A stretch of 64,000 nt of DNA from Paralithodes platypus (GCA_032716605.1 CM064573.1:1327356-1391355); one strand, 5' to 3'; shown: positions 19,641 to 30,336, counted from the first letter of the stretch. Notes: generated from the letters alone by a model not told the origin. Numbers and translations: made by a program.

Positions 19641-19699
<59 letters not shown>
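19641..19699. repeat. (GT)n microsatellite
   Basis: About 29 GT dinucleotides abutting the 5' end of the SINE. Confidence 0.97.
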
Positions 19700-19701
<2 letters not shown>

Positions 19702-19861
19702 TAATAATTATCAACAGTTTATTGATAATTGCAGCTGTAGGCTGAAAATGTGCAGAGGAGCAGTTTGTAGCTTAACTCAATATTATGTACTAGGTTAGCA
19801 GATGATTTTCCAGTAGAGATAATAGGTTGCATAGGAGCTATTTGACCAGTAAACATTATGT

Positions 19862-19866
<5 letters not shown>

Positions 19867-19917
<51 letters not shown>
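19867..19917. repeat. (GT)n microsatellite
   Basis: About 25 GT dinucleotides following TATGTACTAG, which also occurs at 19785-19795, indicating a small local duplication. Confidence 0.95.
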
Positions 19918-19918
<1 letters not shown>

Positions 19919-19995
19919 AGTAGCCTCGTTTGTCATGTCATTGGTTTTTTCTCCATGTTTTCCTACTTTGTGCGTCATCCATAACTTGAAATTCT

Positions 19996-20000
<5 letters not shown>

Positions 20001-20073
<73 letters not shown>
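20001..20073. repeat. (CT)n microsatellite
   Basis: About 36 CT dinucleotides abutting the CR1 fragment at 20074. Confidence 0.97.
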
Positions 20074-20077
<4 letters not shown>

Positions 20078-20440
20078 ACTTTGAAAAGGATTTGGGTGTT
20101 CTCATAAGCAGTGACCTAAAGTTTTCCAAGCAGTGTATTAAAGTAGGGAAAACAGCTAAGAAATTATTGGGCTATATTAAGAGACAATTTAAGTATAGAA
20201 ATAAGGAGATAGTCCTCACACATATAAGATCTGTTCTACCTGGAACAAACTTCTTTCCGAAGTTGTAAACAGTTCTTTAGTAGAGTAGTTCAAGAAGAGA
20301 ATAGATAGTATTCTGCACACTCTTTAAAGAGTGTAGTGCAGTAAACAGTCTCTCTCTCCTTCCACTTCGAGCATCTCCTCGGAATGGACCCTAAGGTCTC
20401 TGATATACTAACTATTCCTTGTAACTCCTTGTAACTCTCT
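20074..20440 (+). mobile_element. CR1 subfamily 2, short copy with internal deletion
   Basis: The first part (GACTTTGAAAAGGATTTGGG through AGATAGTCCTCACAC) matches 16615-16760, then sequence jumps to ATATAAGATCTGTTCTACC, matching 17107 onward. About 350 bp of ORF2 are therefore deleted at 20220/20221. The 3' UTR follows and ends in two copies of TTGTAACTCC, a terminal short repeat typical of CR1-like elements. No functional frame remains. Confidence 0.8.
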
Positions 20441-20596
20441 TTACCAGGAGTCATGTAAGGGACCGTTCCAATGACCACACTAAAGGGTCTCAAATTATTG
20501 GTTCCCTCAGTATTTATGACTAGACCATTCGCTTCAGACCTCCTTCCCCTCCATCCCCCCAACCCTGCTGATATATGGCTGTTCCTCCCCCCTACC

Positions 20597-20606
<10 letters not shown>

Positions 20607-20680
<74 letters not shown>
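20607..20680. repeat. (CT)n microsatellite
   Basis: About 37 CT dinucleotides after a C-run, abutting the CR1 copy at 20681. Confidence 0.97.
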
Positions 20681-20684
<4 letters not shown>

Positions 20685-22460
20685 GCCGATTCAGATTGAT
20701 AATTCAGATGTTCTAAGCAATATCACCGTTACAGAGAGAGAAGTATTGAATTGTTTAGAAAAACTCAAGGTAAATAAAACGCCTGGACCTGATACAATCT
20801 CGCCTAGAGTTCTAAAGGAAGCTAAGGATGAGCTCTCCAAACCACTGACATTGCTATTCAATGAATCCTTGCAGTCTGGGACTATGCCTGATCAGTGGAA
20901 GCTAGCCAACGTAACACCGATATTAAAAAAAAGGCAGCAAATCCCTACCCAGTAACTATCGTCCAATTAGCTAAACCCTCAATTGTATGTAAAATGCTAG
21001 AAACGGTCATAAGAGACAACTCGTAAATCACTTAGAGGCAAATAACTTACTTAAAGATACTCAACACGGCTTTCGTAAAAAACGTTCCTGTTTAACAAAC
21101 CTCTTAGACTTCTTCCACGATATCCTCAACCTCTACGATGAGAGTAAAGCTGTAGATATTATATACCTTGATTTTCAAAAGGCCTTTGACAAAGTTCCCC
21201 ACAAACGTTTACTGCTAAAACTAAAAGCGCATGGAATACAGACGGTGTGTTGAAATGGATAGAAAATTGGCTCAGCGACAGAAAGCAAAGAGTAGTCATA
21301 AACGGTAAGGCATCTAAATGGACCAATGTAAGTAGCGGGGTACCCCAGGGATCGGTACTAGGACCAATTATCTTTCTAATTTACATCAACGACATAGATG
21401 AGGGTCTCACCTGTACAATCTCAAAATTTGCTGACGATACAAAAATTGCAAATAGCGTACTCTCAAAAGAACAAGTTGACGATATGCAACACAATCTAGA
21501 TAAATTGTCATGTTGGGCCCAAATTTGGCAAATGAGTTTCAATGCGGATAAATGTAAAGTACTACATATCGGATACCTAAATGAGAAAGCAAACGATTCG
21601 ATGAATGGCACTCAGCTTAAGAATGTAAACAGAGAAACCGATCTGGGAGTAACAATATCGAGTAACCTAAAACCGAGTCAACAATGTTCAGAAGTTGTTA
21701 AGAAGGCAAAACAAATAATTGGCTTTATAGGCAGGTCATTTGAGCATAAATCCAAAGAAGTTATCCTAACCCTTCACAATTCCTTAGTCCGCCCTCTTCT
21801 GGAGTACTGCGTTCAATCCTGGTGCCCTTATTACCAAAAAGATATAAACAAGCTGGAACGAGTTCAGCGTAGAGTTACCAAAATGATACCTAGCCTAAAG
21901 AACAAACCATACGAAGAGCGTCTTAGATAATTCAATCTATTTCCTTTAACCCAGCGCAGATTAAGAGGTGACATAATTCAAGTGTTCAAAATCATCAAAG
22001 GCATCGATAATATGAACTGTAGTAAGTACTTCACTATCGACCAATCTAATTACACGCGGGGGAACGGTTGCAAAATTATTGGTAAATCTTTTAACTCACA
22101 CGAATCTAAGAATGTCTTCTTCAATCGAGTTGTCAACTTGTGGAATGGGCTTCCCCGAGACGTTATAGACTGCAGCACCGTTGATTCATTTAAACTCCGC
22201 TTAGACAAATATCTCGCATCAAACCCGCGACTGACTGCGTTTGTAAATGAATAACTTTATTTTATCCCCCCCTCAGTTACTAACCCATATGTCCCGTACT
22301 AACTTCCTAATCCTGCCACGGACATTAGTTCCAGGGCAGTAGTTCCCTTTCCAATGTTCCCTTACCCACTCTAAACCACTGTTTGGACACTTGATCCTCA
22401 GGGTTTTGGAGGACAAGCAGCCTAGAAGGGTCACTAGAACTGTTGTTGCTCGATTTCCTT

Positions 22461-22467
<7 letters not shown>
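20681..22467 (+). mobile_element. CR1-clade retrotransposon, subfamily 1, 5'-truncated
   Basis: The copy is colinear and nearly identical with 58577-60355, starting within the reverse transcriptase domain at CATCGCCGATTCAGATTGA. It runs to the 3' terminal TTTGTACTC, where a second (CT)n tract begins. Thus the element is bracketed by CT microsatellites on both sides. Confidence 0.9.
20683..22254 (+). pseudogene. CR1 ORF2 fragment: reverse transcriptase and C-terminal domain (broken)
   Basis: Visible blocks: [20 protein letters not shown] (N-terminal RT), [28 protein letters not shown] and [12 protein letters not shown] with the catalytic Asp-Asp pair intact, then SFNADKCKVLHIGY, ETDLGVTISSNLKPS, LVRPLLEYCVQSWCPYYQKD, LERVQRRVTKMI and RVVNLWNGLPRDVID. 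Breaks relative to the 57-60 kb copy: one extra A in an A-run near 20935, small indels near 21020 and 21240, and an in-frame TAA at 21928-21930 where the other copy has GAA. It therefore encodes no full protein, although its A-run just after the Asp-Asp pair is unshifted, unlike that of the longer copy. Confidence 0.88.

Positions 22468-22539
<72 letters not shown>
22468..22539. repeat. (CT)n microsatellite
   Basis: About 36 CT dinucleotides continuing directly from the 3' end of the CR1 copy. Confidence 0.97.
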
Positions 22540-22543
<4 letters not shown>

Positions 22544-22919
22544 GCCTTCCTCTTCATGTTGGTCTAGTTTCTCTTATTATCTATTATTCGGCTGTGTTCT
22601 TTCTCCTCTATTGTCATTTATTAGTGATCTTCTCATTTTGTCTATTGTTGTTACCATTGCCGGAGATTTACATAGATTTACATAGATACACTGACCACAC
22701 AGACCTTACGATCCCAGCGAGGTGGTCAGGACTTAATTCTAGTAGAGATAGCTAACCCGAGAGTAAAGTACAGTGGAAGGAAAGGATAGCAAATAAAAAG
22801 GAGAGAGAGTGTGTGAGAGAGAGTAACCACGGTGACCAGTAGAGAAGTAGTAGTAATAGTTGTGTTAGTGCGTGTTTTGTGGTCGTTACAAGGATGTGTA
22901 TGGTTCACCTTATGCCTAC

Positions 22920-23592
22920 TTACTGTCCTACCTACCTACCTACATGCCTACTTACTGTCCTACCTACCTACCTTCCTTCCTTCCTTCTCTCCTTCATACC
23001 TACCTACCTACTTACCTACCTACCTTCCTACCTTCCTACCTACCTACCTACTTACCTACCTACCTACTTACCCACCCACCTACTTACCTTCCTACCTACC
23101 TTCCTACCTACCTACCTACCTACCTACCTACCTACCTACCTACTTTACCTACCTACTTTACCTTACCTTACCTACTTACCTACCTACCTACCTACCTACT
23201 TACCCACCCACCTACTTACCTTCCTACCTACCTTCCTACCTACCTAACCTACCTACCTGCTTACCTACCTACCTAACCCACTACCTACCTACCTACCTAC
23301 CTACCCCACTACCTACCTACCTACCTACCTCACTACCTACCTACCTACCTACCTACGCTACCTACCTACCTACCTACCTACCTACCCACCTACCTACCCA
23401 CCTACTTACCTTCCTACCTGCCAACTACCTACCTACTTACTAACTACCTACCTATCTACCTACCTACTTATCTACCTGCCAACTACCTACCTACCTACCT
23501 ACCTTCAATCATAACTACCTACCTACCTACCTACCTACCTACCTACCTACCTACCTACCTACCTACCTACCTACCTACCTACCTACCTACCT
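22920..23592. repeat. (CCTA)n tetranucleotide array
   Basis: About 670 bp of CCTA/CTTA/CCTT/CCCA tetranucleotides, most regular at 23515-23592. Open frames in it read as Leu/Pro/Thr/Tyr repeats (TYLPTYLPTYL) and are not genes. Confidence 0.97.
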
Positions 23593-23689
23593 CCATTCCT
23601 TCCTCCCCCCTCCCCATCCCCTCTATTACCTGGGCCAAAATGAAGATGGATCCTCAGCCACACCAAGCCTAGCACGGCACCCCCCCCCC

Positions 23690-23871
23690 CCCCTTCTCTC
23701 TCTCTCTCTCTCTCTCTCTACATGTTGTTTTCATGTTTGTGTTTATATTGTACATATAAAGTATGAGAAGGTTAAATTAAAGTTTAACCTTCTTTGCCTT
23801 TTTGAGACAACTTAGGCTATAATTATGTAATCCCATGTATTTATGCTTTCTCAATAAAGAATCAAGCAAAT

Positions 23872-23912
<41 letters not shown>
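23690..23912. repeat. two (CT)n tracts flanking a 150-bp segment
   Basis: CT tracts at 23692-23718 and 23876-23911 bracket an AT-rich segment with AGTTTAACCTTCT inverted against AGAAGGTTAAATT (23768-23796). The segment ends ATCAAGCAAATCAAAT and could be the 3' end of an old retroposon; I do not recognise it. Confidence 0.6.
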
Positions 23913-23914
<2 letters not shown>

Positions 23915-24039
23915 TTATACATCATCTTGTTCTTCTACGCAGTTTTTTTTATCGTTCTTTATCGATTTAACTGGCCTAATTGCCGGCATGTCTTTGCATT
24001 CCCAGTAAATCAATGTAAGCAAAAAAAAAACACACACGC

Positions 24040-24312
24040 TATAACACAATAACAAGCTGAATTATATACTGTATATAAACTAATAATATATAAGAAACTC
24101 AAATATATAAGAGGATAAAACCAAGCGAAAGTAAAAGTACACACCCAATACAGTAATAGCAAGCTGAATTATTTACTGTATATAAAGAATAATGATAAAC
24201 GTTAGGAAGCTCAAATATACAGTATAAGAGGATATACCCTAGCGAAATATACAGTATAAGAGGATATACCCTAGCGAAATATACAGTATAAGAGGATATA
24301 CCCTAGCGAAAT
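24040..24312. repeat. local duplications including a 32-bp repeat
   Basis: AATATACAGTATAAGAGGAT plus ATACCCTAGCGA repeats three times at 24211-24310. The upstream segment with AGCTGAATTATATACTGTAT (about 24053) recurs at 24166 (AGCTGAATTATTTACTGTAT). These look like successive slippage duplications. Confidence 0.75.
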
Positions 24313-24472
24313 TATACATAAAGATACGTGTGTAATATATAATGGAAGCAATTGATTCTCCTACTGGGAAGCGAAGACGAATTACGAATATGAAGACCAA
24401 AGCGATCAGGAACATGTTTATTTATTGGCAACGTTTCAACACTAATCTTGTGTCATTATCAAGTCATTATAT

Positions 24473-24735
24473 CTCTCTCTCTCTCTCTCTCTCTCAACTC
24501 AGCGCCGGACTAAAGATAATACCTATTAATTCGTACCGCCTGGTCGAAAGGAAAGAGATAGAGAGAGAGAGGGGGGGGGGGGGGTAGGGAGAGAGAGGGG
24601 GGGGGGGCAGGATATTTACCACGGCATTAAGTTGTTGGCTCGTAACTTGGGCATTGAGAGAGAGAGAGAGTGAGAGAGTGAGTGAGAGTATGTGTGTGAA
24701 AGAGAGTTACACAGAGTTACACATATAGTTAGGCC
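24473..24735. repeat. CT, GA and G-run simple repeats
   Basis: (CT)11 at about 24473-24495, GA tracts with G-runs at 24555-24607, and (GA)n with GAGTGAGAGT at 24655-24700. Confidence 0.85.
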
Positions 24736-24821
24736 CCTAGTATTACCTAATTATTATCCTTATTCCAACAACCAACCAAAGGCACACAACAAAAACACCA
24801 GGCTAATCTAGGCATCTGTAA

Positions 24822-25547
24822 TATTTTGCATTTAAAACTTACGCAACATGTAAATATTGCATTATATACAGTACTTCGATGTTTAATATGGCAACTAATG
24901 GAAGGTAACATAATAATAATAATAATATATATATAACAAAAATAATAATAATAATAATAATAACAATACAAAAATATGTTTGATGCCCTGCCGGAGTTGG
25001 TGGTTGGAACGCGGGACTCGGAATATAGAGTTCACACCGCTCCAGACAGAACAGTTCACACCGCTCCAGACAGAACAGTCACACTTCTTATTATCAACAA
25101 CACAAACTTTTACCATATGATTATTTTCTACGTCTAAACCCTTTTATTACTTTTGATTTTATTGTTTCTACATGTGTGAAGGAGGCAAATAGCACAGTCT
25201 GTAACAAGTGTCTCCCAAAAATGTGAAACAAGTGAAAGAGGTCCAAATTCAAAGTGCGTTCGAGTCAAAATGCATGGACAAACAGAGCTTGAAGCAGTTT
25301 AAGTCATTGGATGAGGGAAAGACAGATTGAGTGAGAAAGTTACAGATCTATCTTGTTGAGTAAAAGAAAGACAAGGAAAATTGGTTCACTCTTGGGTTAG
25401 ACAGTTGGACAGAATACGGGTGGCAATCTGTTAAAGGGCAAGTGCCTCTCTCTCTCTCTCTCTCTCTCTCTTCGTAATAGAGGAGGTATACACTGAGAAA
25501 GCTCTATAGAACATTGCTTATTGTAATAGAGAGAGAGAGAGAGAGAG
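24822..25547 (-). repeat. dispersed repeat H, left arm of a giant inverted repeat
   Basis: This segment is the inverted complement of 26204-26886 over about 700 bp with high identity: GCACAGTCTGTAACAAGTGT, GAAAGTTACAGATCTATCTT and AGAAAGCTCTATAGAACATT here match the reverse complements on the right. Differences are mainly in microsatellites: (AAT)n at 24908-24963, (CT)n at 25447-25471, and a duplication of GTTCACACCGCTCCAGACAG at 25030-25078. No long open frame. Confidence 0.85.
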
Positions 25548-26203
25548 GGGGAAAACATTGTTGTGGGTGTGTTGTACTAGTGAGAACAATTTGCATTGTA
25601 AGAAACACACGATTGCCTTTAGTATATACATATACACAATATATATATGTGTAGAATATCTCATAAATACGCATGAGTTACATGAACGAAGGCTTAGGCC
25701 TCAATTAGGATTTGAACTACAATAAAAATACGTTTCACGTATTAACCCACTAGGCCACGGCGTGATGAAAAGCTTACCTACCTTTTCCATATATATATAT
25801 ATATATATACTGTTGATATAATGATATACTTTACACCTATCGTCGTTATCAAGTATAGTATCCCTGTAGGTGTAAACCACTTCTATATTACCGATGTAGT
25901 GTGAGTGGCAGTTATATATTGGAATGAACATAATTCAACGATGATATTATCTTGACTTATTGTCAGAATAAATAACCCTCTCCGTCACGTAATGTATCGG
26001 TCACTGTTTATTTATGACATTGTTAGATTTAATTCAGATTATAAATAAATAAGTCTTATAGTGAAGTTATAGTCTGCTTTAATGAATTTGCTAACACTAG
26101 ACGATTTGATTACACTAGCGATTAAACATATTATGTAGTCCAAGGTATAATTGAATGTAAGAATAACCTTTGGTAGTCAATAGGTAAAACATGCATTATA
26201 TAA
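25548..26203. other. spacer (loop) of the giant inverted repeat
   Basis: 656 bp of AT-rich sequence between the arms, with an (AT)n run at 25790-25808 and a tRNA-like element on the minus strand. No protein-coding feature seen. Confidence 0.7.
25690..25776 (-). mobile_element. tRNA-like/SINE fragment
   Basis: On the minus strand GTGGCCTAGTGGGTTAATAC contains a good A box (TGGCCTAGTGG), and TAGTTCAAATCC is close to a B box, about 45 bases downstream. A short stem ATACG/CGTAT sits where an anticodon arm would be, but its loop is irregular and the acceptor stem does not pair. It is more likely a SINE head or a tRNA pseudogene than a gene. Confidence 0.5.
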
Positions 26204-26738
26204 CTGTCTCTCTCTCTCTATTACAATAAGCAATGTTCTATAGAGCTTTCTCAGTGTATACCTCCTCCATTACGGAGAGAGATGCACCTACCCTTTAACA
26301 GATTTCCACCCGTATTCTGTCCAACTGTCTAACCCAAGAGTGAACCAATTTTCCTTGTCTTTCTTCTAATCAACAAGATAGATCTGTAACTTTCTCACTC
26401 AATCTGTCTTTCCCTCATCCAATGACTTAAACTGCTTCAAGCTCTGTTTGTCCATGCATTTTGACTCGAACGCACTTTGAATTTGGATCTCTTTCACTTG
26501 TTTCACATTTTTGGGAGACACTTGTTACAGACTGTGCTATTTGCCTCCTTCACACATGTAGAAACAATAAAATCAAAAGTAATAAAAGGGTTTAGACGTA
26601 GAAAATAATCATATGGCAAAAGTTTGTGTTGTTGATAATAAAAAGTGTGACTGTCCTGTCTGGAGCGGTGTGAACTGTATATTCTGAGTCCCGCGTTCCA
26701 ACCACCAACTCCGGCAGGGCGTCAAACATATTTTTGTA

Positions 26739-26781
<43 letters not shown>

Positions 26782-26886
26782 GTTACCTTCCATTAGTTGC
26801 CATATTAAACATCGAAGTACTGTATATAATGCAATATTTTCCTGAAAATTGGATGTTTTGTAAGTTTTAAATGCAAAATATCGGTC
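26204..26886 (+). repeat. dispersed repeat H, right arm of a giant inverted repeat
   Basis: Inverted complement of 24822-25547. Other relatives in the same orientation lie at 8359-8560 and 50168-50510. The (ATT)n tract at 26737-26780 corresponds to the (AAT)n tract of the left arm. The terminal 40 bases (AAAATTGGATGTTTTG) differ, which helps place the edge. Confidence 0.85.
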
Positions 26887-26899
26887 CCATCAGGCTATC

Positions 26900-26992
26900 T
26901 ATTAACACAATAACATAAGAAAACGGCCGATTGGCCCACGTACGGCAGATCCCTTTATCAACCAACCCATCTCTACCTACAATTATTATCTA
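26900..26992. mobile_element. fragment of a decapod-type dispersed repeat
   Basis: AATAACATAAGAAAACGGCC, GATTGGCCCACGTACGGCAG and ATCCCTTTATCAACCAACCC follow the wording 'ACATAAGAA ... TTGGCCCA ... GGCAG' that I associate from memory with retroposon tails common in decapod genomes. It is short and unsupported by a search. Confidence 0.35.
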
Positions 26993-27096
26993 CAAGACAT
27001 TTATATTATTGCTGTGGAGATGTAATTTTGATATGATTACCTTGGATATTGAGTTTCAATGACTGTTTATTGGATATTATGCTAACATTTAGACTT

Positions 27097-27415
27097 CTTT
27101 ATATATATGGGACTAAATGGTGTTATTTCTTTATATATATGGGACTAAATGGTGTTATTTCTTTATATATATGGGACTAAATGGTGTTATTTCTTTATAT
27201 ATATGGGACTAAATGGTGTTATTTCTTTATATATATGGGACTAAATGGTGTTATTTCTTTATATATATGGGACTAAATGGTGTTATTTCTTTATATATAT
27301 GGGACTAAATGGTGTTATTTCTTTATATATATGGGACTAAATGGTGTTATTTCTTTATATATATGGGACTAAATGGTGTTATTTCTTTATATATATGGGA
27401 CTAAATGGTGTTATT
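27097..27415. repeat. 32-bp minisatellite, 10 near-identical copies
   Basis: Unit TTTCTTTATATATATGGGAC plus TAAATGGTGTTA. Copies are essentially identical, so the array is recent. Confidence 0.95.
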
Positions 27416-27510
27416 TTAGGATCTGGTTCATCATCTATATCGTTTTCTTGCTCTGTTGACAGTGGACCAAGTCTCTTTGTGTGTTTTATACCACACATCA
27501 ATATATTAAC

Positions 27511-27846
27511 TTAAGAGGAGGTGTTTAGTTGATTCCCTAGACCTCCATCAAGCTTAAAATTACACTCCCTAGACCCCCTTTCAAGATAAATTTGTACATT
27601 TTTCGGTAGAAAAATGTCTAGGCCGAAGGCCGGTTCCTCTTAAATTACAGGCTCGCTATCGCTTGCCAGGAAAAAATCGACACCTAAATGGCACGAAAGG
27701 TCTTAAAATTGACAGAAATGGGGTGAAATGTTTTAAAATCGCCAAACTAATGGGGCGACCGTCTTAAAATCTCAAAAGCAATGGGGCTAAACATGAGGGA
27801 GAAAGGGGTCCAGAAAAAAATCCCTCAAGTGGAGATCTCCCCTTAA
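27511..27846 (+). mobile_element. family A TTAA element, full length
   Basis: 336 bp, starts TTAAGAGGAGGTGTTTAG and ends GGAGATCTCCCCTTAA. Its right TTAA is the left end of a B element. Hairpin ACATTTTTC/GAAAAATGT, stem GGCCGAAGGCC and core all present. Confidence 0.78.
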
Positions 27847-27945
27847 CCCCTTCAGCACGGTGGCACCTTTTTGCCTTTGATTCTGGCTAAGGTTTGACGA
27901 GTTCATGCAGTTTGATAAGGACCTGTGTTGTTTAGAGGATTGACT
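27843..27945 (+). mobile_element. family B left half
   Basis: TTAACCCCTTCAGCACGGTGG, GATTCTGGCTAAGGTTTGACG, GTTCATGCAGTTTGATAAGG. The right half is absent; AT-rich sequence and the C-type palindrome follow. Confidence 0.6.
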
Positions 27946-27977
27946 TAGATCGTATATTATCTATATATATCTAATAC

Positions 27978-28016
27978 GCCTTAACCTTGGGATCTGACAG
28001 ATCCCAAGGTTAAGGC
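27978..28016. other. perfect hairpin, 19-bp arms (family C)
   Basis: GCCTTAACCTTGGGATCTG and CAGATCCCAAGGTTAAGGC are exact inverted complements with a one-base spacer. The same words form the outer arms of the palindrome at 63824-63960, so it is part of a dispersed palindromic family. Confidence 0.9.
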
Positions 28017-28090
28017 CTTTGATTTTGATATTGATATTGATTTGGTATTGATAAATACGCTCAATGTAATGAAATATACGTATTAGAGCG
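28015..28090. repeat. family C unit
   Basis: GGCCTTTGATTTTGATATTG, TTTGGTATTGATAAATACGC and TCAATGTAATGAAATATACG recur at 63839-63895 and, inverted, at 28591-28690 and 35500-35525. Confidence 0.75.
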
Positions 28091-28136
28091 TATTTCTAGG
28101 ACTCATAGGGGGTAACCCCTATGAGTCCTAGAAATA
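28091..28136. other. perfect hairpin, 21-bp arms, GTAA loop
   Basis: TATTTCTAGGACTCATAGGG(G) pairs exactly with (C)CCCTATGAGTCCTAGAAATA across the four-base loop GTAA. Such perfection implies recent origin or maintenance. I do not recognise the sequence. Confidence 0.9.
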
Positions 28137-28161
28137 AAGGATAATCTAAAGAGAATCGGGC

Positions 28162-28487
28162 TTAAGGGGAGATCTCCACTTGAGGGATTTTTCTCTGGAC
28201 CCCTTTCTCCCTCATGTTTAGCCCCATTGCTTTTGATATTATAAAACGTTTGCCCCATTAGTTTAGCAATTTTAAGAACTTTCACCCCATATTAAGACCT
28301 TTCGTGCAATTCAGGTGTCTATTTTATCCTGGCGAGCGATAGCGAGCCTGTAATTTAAGAGGAACCGGCTTTCGGCCAGGACATTTTTCTACCGAAAAAT
28401 GTACAAATTTATCTTGAAAGGGACTCATGGGGGTGTAATTTTAAGCTTGATGGAGGTCTAGGGAACAGAGTAAATACCTCCCCTTAA
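28162..28487 (-). mobile_element. family A TTAA element, full length
   Basis: 326 bp, ends TTAAGGGGAGATCTCCAC and TAAATACCTCCCCTTAA. Followed directly by CCTAACCTAAGCTAACCT, a short run resembling arthropod TTAGG telomere complement but only about three units long. Confidence 0.78.
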
Positions 28488-28590
28488 CCTAACCTAAGCT
28501 AACCTCACCCAGGTTATATTAATGTTTGAGATGAAAGAACAATATGAAGATTAGCACCGAAAGTGGTGTCTTCATAAGTACAAGGTCATA

Positions 28591-28695
28591 ATGTTTTTTC
28601 ATTACATTGAACGTATTTATCAATACCAAATATCAGTGTTAAGGTTAAGGCCTTTGAACGTATTTATCAATACCAAATATCAGTGTGGAATGTTA
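28591..28695. repeat. family C, two direct copies
   Basis: GAACGTATTTATCAATACCA plus AATATCAGTGT occurs twice (about 28608 and 28654), separated by TAAGGTTAAGGCCTTT. These match the end of the window. Confidence 0.75.
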
Positions 28696-28935
28696 ACAAA
28701 TAAATACAAAAATATATATATAAATATGGTTATAACAAAATATAGTGTATGATTAATGTATTTGTTTGTGTTTGCCTAGTGTAGAGGGTAGTAGGTTCAC
28801 TAGCGTGTGACTGATTGCCAATAAATATTTCACGGGAACGGGTGAAATTATTTTGGTGAAATACCTAATTATCTTGAATCTGTCAATAATTAGTACTCTC
28901 ACTTTTGAATAGAACATATATTCGGTGGTTAAATG

Positions 28936-29146
28936 TAACATAGCCAACATTGGAGGCTATTATCACAGAGTGCATGATCCGCTAACATAGCCAACATTGG
29001 AGGCTATTATCACAGAGTGCATGATCCGCTACAGAGAGGTAAATTGGTACCAATAATATATTCGGTGGTTAAATGTAACATAGCCAACATTGGAGGCTAT
29101 TATCACAGAGTGCATGATCCGCTACAGAGAGGTAAATTGGTACCAA
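28936..29146. repeat. overlapping direct duplications
   Basis: ACATAGCCAACATTGGAGGC plus TATTATCACAGAGTGCATG occurs three times (about 28938, 28985 and 29078). GAGAGGTAAATTGGTACCAA and ATATTCGGTGGTTAAATG are also duplicated. This is stepwise tandem duplication of about 47 and 95-140 bp. Confidence 0.8.
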
Positions 29147-29156
29147 TATTTATCTA

Positions 29157-29414
29157 TTAACCCTTTCTGTACCGATGTTGTATTTTTCATTATATTCTGG
29201 CAACTATTAGGCGATTTTGTGCAGCTTAGGAAGGACGTCTACCCATCAAAAGGCTACAGGCTATCTCAATGAATCCTTTTAGCTGCCATATATCCATCCT
29301 AACCTTCATATAATCGTCTAAATACAGCTGAATCAAATACAGCTGAATCAAATACAGCTGAATCAAATACAAAATACAAAATACAAAATACGTCGCCGGC
29401 ACAGAAGGTGTTAA
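29157..29414 (+). mobile_element. family B TTAA element, complete, with small internal repeats
   Basis: The left end TTAACCCTTTCTGTACCGAT and right end CGTCGCCGGCACAGAAGGTG plus TTAA are inverted complements. Internal inverted words TTAGGCGATTTTGTGCAG and TAATCGTCTAAATACAGCTG show the palindromic B layout. It is lengthened by (AATACAGCTGAATC)3 and (AATACAA)3. Confidence 0.78.
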
Positions 29415-30336
29415 CTTAATTATAGAGATAGAATACCCAAGATATATATGCTAAACGTGCAATAATGAACATGAATTGCTTGTCATCGATATATTTGATA
29501 GTGAGCGATTTGTACTCCTAAAATAGTTGTTTTCGTAATTGACTTATAACTTTAAAAAAAAAAAAAAAAAATCCGTCTACGTATTGTGAAAAACCTGTTA
29601 TCCTCCGGCAAATTGTGGGGTTGAGTGAGTGAAGGGGGGGACAGTGAATGAAGGAGGATACATGAGTGAAGGGGGGGGACAGTGAATGAAGGAGGATACA
29701 TGTTTTTCATAATACGTGTTGCTAGCCCCAAACGCGCGAGCAACTGTGGCTTTCAACCATCCGACACATCCCCTTTTATTTATGTGCATCACACATGTTA
29801 CATACAAATAAAGTTTATAACTTGGATAGATTCATACTAAGTAAAACACCTGTAATGTAATTCACTTACATTGATATATATATTATCATAGTGGTAACAA
29901 CGTTAAGTAATATGATAGCAAGTCATAAACGTAAGATGGGTAAATAATGTAGTATGAATTTTATTGCGGAAAGTAATTTGGCGTTGGTAACACGACCATG
30001 GTTCTCACACTGAGGGCCGCGGGTCGAGTCCTTTTTTTTTTTTTTTCTTAGTTATATATTTTTTTGTTTTATCCACGATCTTATAATTATTTCAACAGTT
30101 AAATGATATTGCAAATGATATATAAATAAGTGTGACCGTAGCACTATCAGTATAATATTTACGTTGCGAACCTGTATTTTGGTAGCAATGACAAAATCAC
30201 CCTTTTACTAGTGTATAGACAGTAGCAAATTCAGTTGTGGAGTCCATTGTCACAAATTAAGTCTGTGTTTTTATCTTCGTTCGATATAGCGTTGGCAGAG
30301 CCCTTCCCAAATGTTACAATATATGTTTCCATAAAC
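29415..30336. other. no gene seen; AT-rich with B-box-like motif
   Basis: It contains a duplicated GTGAAGGGGGGGACAGTGAA (29629 and 29665), an A-run at 29553-29571, and near 29996-30032 GGTTCTCACACTGAGGGCC plus GGGTCGAGTCC followed by a T-run. The last motif looks like the 3' half of a tRNA-Val-type sequence with a pol III terminator, but it has no 5' half. Confidence 0.45.

Noticed and set aside
22920..23592. Telomere-like array (CCTA)n
   Set aside because: The unit is a tetranucleotide, not the arthropod CCTAA pentamer, and it is internal to the window.
25690..25776. Functional tRNA gene on the minus strand
   Set aside because: A and B boxes are present, but the acceptor stem does not pair and the anticodon arm is irregular.
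28484..28507. Telomeric (CCTAA)n repeat
   Set aside because: Only about three imperfect units beside an A element; not enough for a telomere or interstitial telomeric array.
29996..30050. tRNA-Val gene with poly-T terminator
   Set aside because: Only the 3' half resembles a tRNA; no A box or paired acceptor stem could be found.
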